Shown in pieces: positions 42,154 through 46,873 of a stretch of DNA of 46,873 nucleotides. The notes under the pieces were generated by a model that did not search any database, had not been told where the DNA came from, and saw only the letters and a program-made list of their open reading frames with translations. The position numbers and the translations under genes are program-made. This DNA is from Mesorhizobium sp. GTDB lineage: Bacteria > Pseudomonadota > Alphaproteobacteria > Rhizobiales > Rhizobiaceae. Location: the NCBI RefSeq assembly GCF_004963255.1, contig NZ_SUGA01000041.1, positions 3,338 through 50,210 of the forward strand. Reading direction: 5' to 3'. Position 1 is the first letter of the stretch. Every line of letters starts with the position of its first letter.

Positions 42154-43038
42154 ATGGAAACCATCGGCTTCATCGGCCTCGGCATCATGGGCGCGCCGAT
42201 GGCGGGGCATCTCCTCGACGCCGGCTACACGGTCGTCGCCAGCGACCACCGCTCCAAGCCGCCGGCCGACCTTACCGCCAAGGGGCTGAAGTCAGTCACC
42301 GGCCACAATGCGGTGGCCAAGGCTGCCGACATCATCATCACCATGGTGCCAGACACCCCGCAGGTCGCGGATGTTCTCTTCGGCGAGAGCGGCGTCGCCG
42401 CTGGCTTGTCCAAGGGCAAGCTCGTCATCGACATGAGCTCGATCTCGCCCATCGCCACCAAGGAATTCGCCAAAAAGATCAACGACCTCGGCTGCGATTA
42501 TCTCGACGCGCCGGTGTCGGGCGGCGAGGTCGGCGCCAAGGCCGCCTCGCTCACCATCATGGTCGGCGGCGAGGAAAAAGCCTTCGAACGCGCCAGGCCG
42601 GTCTTCGAGAAGATGGGCAAGAACATCACCCTTGTCGGCCCGAACGGCGTTGGCCAGACCACCAAGGTGGCCAACCAGATCGTGGTGGCGCTCACCATCG
42701 AAGCCGTTGGCGAAGCCCTCGTCTTTGCCTCGAAGGCCGGCGCCGACCCCGCGAAAGTAAGGCAGGCGCTGATGGGCGGGCTCGCCGCCTCGCGCATCCT
42801 CGAAGTGCATGGCGAGCGCATGATCAAGCGCACCTTCGCGCCGGGCTTCCGCATCGAGTTGCACCAGAAGGACCTCAACCTCGCGCTGGAAGGCGCGAAA
42901 GCGCTTGGCGTCTCGCTGCCAAACACCTCGACCACGCAGCAGCTCTTCAATTCCTGCGCCGCCAATGGCGGCGCCAAGGAGGACCATTCGGCGCTGGTCA
43001 GGGCGCTGGAGCGGATGGCGGGACACGACGTAGCCTAG
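42154..43038 (+). CDS. glxR: 2-hydroxy-3-oxopropionate (tartronate semialdehyde) reductase
   Basis: 294 residues. It reduces tartronate semialdehyde to glycerate with NAD(P)H. Rossmann motif IGFIGLGIMGAPMAGHLLDAGY, hydroxyacid-dehydrogenase substrate loop DAPVSGGEVGAKAASLTIMVGG, and catalytic lysine in TTKVANQIVVA. It completes the glyoxylate-to-glycerate route; glycerate kinase is not in the window. Its stop TAG (43036-43038) is formed by the first unit of the downstream heptamer array. Confidence 0.96.
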   Translation: METIGFIGLGIMGAPMAGHLLDAGYTVVASDHRSKPPADLTAKGLKSVTGHNAVAKAADIIITMVPDTPQVADVLFGESGVAAGLSKGKLVIDMSSISPIATKEFAKKINDLGCDYLDAPVSGGEVGAKAASLTIMVGGEEKAFERARPVFEKMGKNITLVGPNGVGQTTKVANQIVVALTIEAVGEALVFASKAGADPAKVRQALMGGLAASRILEVHGERMIKRTFAPGFRIELHQKDLNLALEGAKALGVSLPNTSTTQQLFNSCAANGGAKEDHSALVRALERMAGHDVA

Positions 43039-43149
43039 CGAATAGCGAATAGGGAGTAGCGAATAGGCTTGCAGGCCAGCAACCCGCAGTGTTCCGTCTA
43101 TTCGCTATTCGCTATTCGCTATTCGCTATTCGCTATTCGCTATTCGCTA
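43036..43149. repeat. Inverted heptamer array, AGCGAAT type
   Basis: Left arm 43036-43067 has units AGCGAAT, AGCGAAT, AGGGAGT, AGCGAAT. The right arm has seven exact CTATTCG units (43098-43146). A 30-nt spacer lies between. The arms can pair over about 30 bp. The left arm supplies the stop of glxR, and the right arm, read on the minus strand, supplies the last four codons and stop of rlmB. Confidence 0.95.
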
Positions 43150-43996
43150 AGAACTTCCTAGCCGCATAGAGACTGACTGCCGCCGCATTCGACACGTTGA
43201 GCGAACGGATGGCGCCCGGCATGTCGAGGCGGGCAAGCGCGGTCACCGTCTCGCGGGTCTTCTGGCGCAGGCCTTTGCCTTCGGCGCCCAGCACCAGCGC
43301 GATCTTCTCTCTGTCGAAGGTCTTTTCGAGCTCCGCCGGTCCTTCGGAATCAAGTCCGATGGTCTGGAAGCCGGCTTCGTGCAGTTGACCCAGCGCATCG
43401 GCGAGGTTCTTCACCTCGATCTGGTCGATATGCTCCAGGGCACCGGACGCGGATTTCGCCAGAACGCCGGATTCCTGCGGGCTGTGCCGCGCCGTGGTGA
43501 TCAACGCGCCGGCGCCGAAGGCGACGGCGGAGCGCAGGATCGCGCCGACATTGTGCGGGTCCGTCACCTGGTCGAGCACCAGCACCAGCCTGGTATCGCC
43601 GAGCGCGTCGAGACGCTTCGGCTTGAGCGGCTCAGCCTCGATCAGCACGCCCTGATGCACCGCATCCGACCCGGTGATCCTGTCGATGTCCTTCGGCTCC
43701 ACCAGTTCGGCCCTGAAGGGCAGGGCGGTAAGCTCTCCGATCGAAAGCCGTTCGGCCGCGTTGCGGGTCACCAGCATCTTCTTGATCTTGCGGCGCGGAT
43801 TGTCGAGCGCGGCCCGCACCGTGTGCAGGCCATAAAGCCGCGCCAGCCCGTCACCGGGTGCTTCGCCAGGGGGCACCGGCTGGCGCGGCCGGAATGCCGG
43901 CGCGCCGCCCGCCTTCTGGTCGCGATGCGACCGCCTCAGCTTGGCGTAGTGGGTATCCTTGCGCGTTCCCGGCTTGTTGCTTTTATCGTCGCTCAT
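43133..43996 (-). CDS. rlmB: 23S rRNA 2'-O-methyltransferase (RlmB/SpoU family)
   Basis: 287 residues. It methylates G2251 of 23S rRNA (E. coli numbering) with SAM. A basic N-terminal tail precedes the substrate-binding domain beginning LYGLHTVRAALDNPRRKIKKMLV. The SpoU trefoil-knot methylase has LVLDQVTDPHNVGAILRSA, VLGAEGKGLR and LDMPGAIRSLNVSNAAAVSLYAAR, its three motifs. The last residues ANSE and the TAG stop come from the heptamer array, so a change in repeat number could alter the tail. It lies beside tRNA-Tyr. Confidence 0.95.
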   Translation of the reverse strand: MSDDKSNKPGTRKDTHYAKLRRSHRDQKAGGAPAFRPRQPVPPGEAPGDGLARLYGLHTVRAALDNPRRKIKKMLVTRNAAERLSIGELTALPFRAELVEPKDIDRITGSDAVHQGVLIEAEPLKPKRLDALGDTRLVLVLDQVTDPHNVGAILRSAVAFGAGALITTARHSPQESGVLAKSASGALEHIDQIEVKNLADALGQLHEAGFQTIGLDSEGPAELEKTFDREKIALVLGAEGKGLRQKTRETVTALARLDMPGAIRSLNVSNAAAVSLYAARKFLANSE

Positions 43997-44084
43997 GCGG
44001 GCTTCTATAGCCGCCTCGTTCGGCTAAGGATATGGGCCGCGACAATTGATGCGAAACATCCTCGAAAAACCCTCGCCGCGCCGG

Positions 44085-44113
44085 TTGACACCCACCGGCC
44101 TTGCCGCCATAAG
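44085..44113 (+). promoter_or_regulatory. Sigma-70 promoter candidate for tRNA-Tyr and tRNA-Gly
   Basis: TTGACA (44085-44090) and CATAAG (44108-44113) with a 17-nt spacer, oriented toward the tRNAs about 80 nt downstream. This is the best promoter match in the window. Confidence 0.65.
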
Positions 44114-44195
44114 GCGCTTCGCTGATTTCGGAGAAGATCTTACTCGGGCTCCGGATCGGCGAAAATGCCTCGTTGCATGGCTCCGGCGGCAGACT

Positions 44196-44280
44196 GGAGA
44201 GGTGCCCGAGTGGTTAAAGGGGACGGACTGTAAATCCGTTGGCTTAGCCTACGTTGGTTCGAATCCAACCCTCTCCACCA
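44196..44280 (+). tRNA. tRNA-Tyr (anticodon GTA)
   Basis: 85 nt with encoded CCA. Acceptor GGAGAGG pairs with CCTCTCC. The anticodon stem ACGGA/TCCGT encloses loop CTGTAAA. The long variable arm (TGGCTTAGCCTAC) is typical of class II tRNA-Tyr. T arm GTTGG-TTCGAAT-CCAAC. Confidence 0.97.
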
Positions 44281-44316
44281 CTGCCGGCCCGGAAGCCCTG
44301 AAACGAAAAGTCTCGG

Positions 44317-44343
44317 ACCGAAAAGTGCATGGCGCTTTTCGGG
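44317..44343. repeat. Palindrome between tRNA-Tyr and tRNA-Gly
   Basis: ACCGAAAAGTGC and GCGCTTTTCGGGT pair around ATG. Member of the GAAAAGTG family seen at 5281 and 6128. It may be a processing hairpin between the two tRNAs. Confidence 0.7.
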
Positions 44344-44368
44344 TGAATCCGGTACCTCAGTGCAAGGC

Positions 44369-44442
44369 GCGGGTATAGCTCAGTGGTAGAGCAGCAGCCT
44401 TCCAAGCTGAATATGCGGGTTCGATTCCCGCTACCCGCTCCA
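44369..44442 (+). tRNA. tRNA-Gly (anticodon TCC)
   Basis: 74 nt with encoded CCA. Acceptor GCGGGTA pairs with TACCCGC. The anticodon stem CAGC/GCTG region encloses loop CTTCCAA. T arm GCGGG-TTCGATT-CCCGC. It reads GGA/GGG codons. Downstream of tRNA-Tyr in the same transcript. Confidence 0.97.
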
Positions 44443-44471
44443 GATTGTTTCTCTGCTCTCTGACAAGAAAA

Positions 44472-44500
44472 CGCCGCGCACCTTGGCGCGCGGCGCGTTC
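44472..44500. terminator. Stem-loop between tRNA-Gly and the YidB-like gene
   Basis: CGCCGCGC (44472-44479) and GCGCGGCG (44488-44495), then GTTCTC on the plus side and GTTTTCTTG on the minus side. It can terminate both convergent transcripts, with the better T-run on the minus strand. Confidence 0.7.
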
Positions 44501-44515
44501 TCATCTGCTTAGCCC

Positions 44516-44971
44516 TTAGCTATTGAAGGCCGAAGCGACCTGATGGTTCTGCGGGATCTGGCCGTTCGGCGTCAGCTTGTCGACGATGCCGGGCAGCGCC
44601 GTGGAGAGTTGCTGCAGCAGTTCCTGTTCGTTCATGCCTGTGCGCTGGGCAATCTCGCGGATCACCGCCGGCCCGAGCGCCGAGCCGAGATCGCCCGGAT
44701 TGATCGGCTGGTTCTGGCCGGTGCCGACCCAGGAATCGGCGACGTTGCCGTGGCCGGCATCCCTGAGCTTGCCGAGCAGGCCGCCGAGACCGCCAAGCAG
44801 GCCGCCATCGGCGGACGCGCCGGTTCCAGCAGGCGCCGGGGCCGGCGCTTGCTGCGCGGCCGGTTCCTCGCTTCTGCCGCTCAGCATCTTGCCGACCAAA
44901 AGCGCGCCGAGCGCGATCATCAGGGGTTTGGTGATATTCCCGCCGGGAACGGCATTGTCGAAAAGGCCCAT
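44516..44971 (-). CDS. YidB/DUF937-family protein
   Basis: 151 residues from ATG 44971 (MGLFDNAVPGG). An N-terminal hydrophobic stretch (KPLMIALGALLVGKML) and an Ala/Pro linker lead to the DUF937 core. That core reads GGLLGGLGGLLGKLRDAGHGNVADSWVGTGQNQPINPGDLGSALGP, REIAQRTGMNEQELLQQLSTALPGIVDKLTPNGQIP. The family has no proven function. The longer start at 45061 overlaps the neighbouring leader and was rejected. Confidence 0.85.
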   Translation of the reverse strand: MGLFDNAVPGGNITKPLMIALGALLVGKMLSGRSEEPAAQQAPAPAPAGTGASADGGLLGGLGGLLGKLRDAGHGNVADSWVGTGQNQPINPGDLGSALGPAVIREIAQRTGMNEQELLQQLSTALPGIVDKLTPNGQIPQNHQVASAFNS

Positions 44972-45099
44972 CGTGGATCTCCTTGTCCAGCCAAGTCCGC
45001 CCGTCCCCAGAATGGCGCAAACAGGCGGAATTTCAAGCTGTCTTGAGCTTTTGACAATCATATGACCATGATGGCGGGGCGGGGAATTTGGAGGGAATT

Positions 45100-45357
45100 A
45101 TGGGCATCATCAGCTGGATCATTCTCGGCATCATCGCCGGATTCATCGGCAGCAAGATCGTCAACAAGACCGGTCAGGGCATGATCATGGATATCGTGCT
45201 CGGCATCGTCGGCGCCATCGTCGGAGGTGTGATCTTCAGCGCCTTCGGCGCGCAGGGCGTCACCGGTCTCAACATCTGGAGCCTGATCGTGGCCGTGGTC
45301 GGCTCGGTCGTCGTGCTCTGGGCCTATCACCAGATCAGCGGCAAGCGCACGCTGTAG
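45100..45357 (+). CDS. GlsB/YeaQ/YmgE-family stress-associated membrane protein
   Basis: 85 residues from ATG 45100, preceded by GGAGGGA. Three glycine-rich membrane segments: ISWIILGIIAGFIGSKIV, IVLGIVGAIVGGVIFSAFG and LIVAVVGSVVVLWAY. This is the transglycosylase-associated family, often induced by stress. It is divergent from the YidB-like gene, with only about 130 nt between the starts. Confidence 0.9.
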   Translation: MGIISWIILGIIAGFIGSKIVNKTGQGMIMDIVLGIVGAIVGGVIFSAFGAQGVTGLNIWSLIVAVVGSVVVLWAYHQISGKRTL

Positions 45358-45430
45358 GGCCAAGAAAGTCGCAGCCAGCCAGGCTGCTGGGAGTCGATCC
45401 TGTCGGATCGGCCCAGATTGATGCGCGTCG

Positions 45431-46318
45431 TCAGGCGACCATGGCCAATCGGCGCTTCCTCTCGTCGAGAGAGACGATCACAAGGCCGCTGGCCATGACC
45501 AGCAGAATGCCGCAGACGGCGAGCGCATTGGGAAACTGCCCGAACACCAGCAGTCCGGATATGACCGCCCAGACGGTGAAGCAGTAATAGAAGGGCGCGA
45601 CCGCGCTTGTCGGTCCGACCCGGTAGGCCATGAATATGAAGAAATGGCCGAAGATCAGGAATAGGCCGGCACCCGCGATCAGCAGCAGATGGCGTCCTTC
45701 GGGCATCACCCATTGCTCGGAGACGAGATGCGCCGCGCCCGAGCCGACCAGCACCACGAGGACGGCGGAGATGGCGACGATCATGCCGGGTACCTCGGCG
45801 CCCACCTTGCGGCCGGCTATATCGCGCACCGCCGCAAAGGCGGCGTTGCCGAGCGCCAGCAGCGCATAAACCGAAATACCCTGCATGGTCGGCTGCGCCA
45901 CCATGAGCGCCCCGACGAAGCCAAGGCCGATCAGCGCCATGCGCGTGGCGCCGATCCTTTCGCCGAACAGCATCGAGGAGCCGACCAGCACGATGAGCGG
46001 CGTGATCTGCCCGAGCGCCGTGGAATCCGCGATCTGCATGTTCGCCAGGGCGACGACGTAGCAGAGGATCGCCAAAAGCTCGAACAGATTGCGGCGCAGC
46101 ACCTTGCGCTCGAAGAGCAGCGGGATCTGCCGGGCATAACCCAGCATCAGGAGCAGCGGCACGCCCCACAGCGTCGCGGCGGCACCCCGCAGCAGCAGCA
46201 CCTCGTAGGGCGGCAATCCCGTGGTGGCGAGCTTCATCATCGTGTCGTTGACGAGGTAGGACCCCGTCGAGACGACCATGAACAGCGGGCCGCGGATATT
46301 GGATGGAATGAACTGCAT
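45431..46318 (-). CDS. EamA-family (DMT superfamily) transporter
   Basis: 295 residues from ATG 46318; ATG 46354 would add 12 arginine-rich residues. Ten hydrophobic segments in two EamA repeats, each ending in a signature: LGQITPLIVLVGSSMLFGERI in the first and TSAVAPFYYCFTVWAVISGLLVFGQFP in the second. Such proteins export or exchange metabolites across the inner membrane. Substrate unknown. The gene lies between the tRNA cluster and tuf. Confidence 0.9.
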   Translation of the reverse strand: MQFIPSNIRGPLFMVVSTGSYLVNDTMMKLATTGLPPYEVLLLRGAAATLWGVPLLLMLGYARQIPLLFERKVLRRNLFELLAILCYVVALANMQIADSTALGQITPLIVLVGSSMLFGERIGATRMALIGLGFVGALMVAQPTMQGISVYALLALGNAAFAAVRDIAGRKVGAEVPGMIVAISAVLVVLVGSGAAHLVSEQWVMPEGRHLLLIAGAGLFLIFGHFFIFMAYRVGPTSAVAPFYYCFTVWAVISGLLVFGQFPNALAVCGILLVMASGLVIVSLDERKRRLAMVA

Positions 46319-46467
46319 GCGGCGGACAAGATCAGAGCGGCGCCGCCGCGGCAATGGGCCAGTCCGGCGCCTTTGATTTTACGCACGGCAGCCCTATATC
46401 CGCCCACATCCCACTGAAATCGACCATTGGTTCGGGTCGAGCGGGAATCCGCTCAGCCACAAGGTAC

Positions 46468-46496
46468 TTGTGTTTTTCGGCCGTTGTCGCTAATCG
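46468..46496 (+). promoter_or_regulatory. Possible tuf promoter
   Basis: TTGTGT (46468-46473) and TAATCG (46491-46496) are 17 nt apart, 49 nt before the tuf start. Both boxes are imperfect. Confidence 0.35.
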
Positions 46497-46545
46497 CCCC
46501 GCATTCGACTGAACTGAAGGTCAAGGCCGTCCAAGGAAAGAGACT

Positions 46546-46873
46546 ATGGCAAAAGGTAAATTCGAGCGCACCAAGCCGCATGTGAACATTGGCACGATCG
46601 GCCACGTCGATCATGGCAAGACGTCGCTGACGGCGGCGATCACGAAGTATTTTGGCGAATACAAGCGCTATGACCAGATCGACGCAGCACCCGAAGAGAA
46701 GGCGCGCGGCATCACCATTTCGACGGCTCACGTCGAGTATGAGACGGCCAACCGTCACTATGCCCATGTCGACTGCCCCGGCCACGCCGACTATGTGAAG
46801 AACATGATCACCGGTGCTGCCCAGATGGACGGCGCGATCCTGGTCGTGTCGGCCGCCGACGGCCCGATGCCGC
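46546..46873 (+). CDS. tuf: Elongation factor Tu (5' part)
   Basis: The first 109 codons are visible; the gene runs off the right edge. It delivers aminoacyl-tRNA to the ribosome with GTP. The G1 motif is GHVDHGKTS, with Ser in place of the more common Thr after GKT, as I recall for rhizobial EF-Tu. The switch region RGITISTAHVEYET and DCPGHADYVKNMITG (G3) follow. No fusA or rpsG precedes it, so this is probably the copy near secE-nusG, not the str-operon copy. CCAAGGAAAG precedes the ATG. Confidence 0.97.
   Translation, partial: MAKGKFERTKPHVNIGTIGHVDHGKTSLTAAITKYFGEYKRYDQIDAAPEEKARGITISTAHVEYETANRHYAHVDCPGHADYVKNMITGAAQMDGAILVVSAADGPMP

Noticed and set aside
43098..43146. Tandem CTATTCG units as a CRISPR array
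   Set aside because: There are no spacers; units are 7 bp and contiguous, and no cas gene is nearby.

Overview
The window is about 47 kb of GC-rich alphaproteobacterial chromosome, most likely from Mesorhizobium or a close relative in the Hyphomicrobiales. The evidence is the NDUFA12-type complex I accessory subunit, DUF2155 and BA14K proteins, an RNase E with a long acidic insertion inside its S1 domain, a rhizobial-type EF-Tu, and several families of short intergenic palindromes that look typical of rhizobia. I see no integrase, transposase, prophage or CRISPR array. Most genes are core metabolism or information processing.

Layout. 1-3.5 kb: the end of a rhomboid protease gene, a two-CBS-domain protein, a YjhX-like gene, then gatB and an acetyltransferase. 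3.6-5.3 kb: panB-panC on the minus strand. 5.6-7.2 kb: NDUFA12, DUF2155 and an NTF2-like protein. 7.2-12.5 kb: a minus-strand run in the order M48 protease with TPRs, DsbA-like thioredoxin, aroQ, accB, accC, aat. 12.7-14.8 kb: an aminotransferase and glutaminase. 14.9-17.9 kb: rne. 18.5-23.7 kb: periplasmic amidase, penicillin-binding protein 1A, and prfB with a programmed +1 frameshift. 23.7-27 kb: two GFA-fold proteins around a small secreted cysteine-containing protein, an OmpA lipoprotein and an unknown exported protein. 27-29.6 kb: a DEAD-box helicase and NAD kinase. 30-35.2 kb: a polyamine-type ABC transporter operon ending in a metallo-beta-lactamase-fold hydrolase, with a divergent TetR regulator. 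35.3-38.4 kb: small membrane and secreted proteins, tRNA-Thr and repeats. 38.4-43 kb: an IclR regulator divergent from gcl-hyi-glxR, the tartronate-semialdehyde route from glyoxylate. 43.1-46.9 kb: rlmB, tRNA-Tyr, tRNA-Gly, YidB-like, YeaQ-like and EamA genes, and the start of a tuf gene.

The most unusual structure is a pair of inverted arrays of 7-bp repeats, at 36457-36555 (unit GAATGGT) and 43036-43149 (unit AGCGAAT). They sit against the stop codons of neighbouring genes. Seven is not a multiple of three and each unit carries TAG or TGA, so each arm gives stops in all three frames to transcription entering from its own side, and the two arms can fold into a long hairpin. At the second locus the array supplies the stop codons of both convergent genes and the last four residues of RlmB. 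Other notable points are three TTGNNNCAA boxes at an exact 17-bp period between the TetR gene and the ABC operon, two abutting perfect hairpins in the helicase leader, an EcfG-type stress promoter candidate at 24142, a palindromic element inside the predicted start of the DUF2155 gene, and a 181-bp hairpin-forming repeat at 37141.
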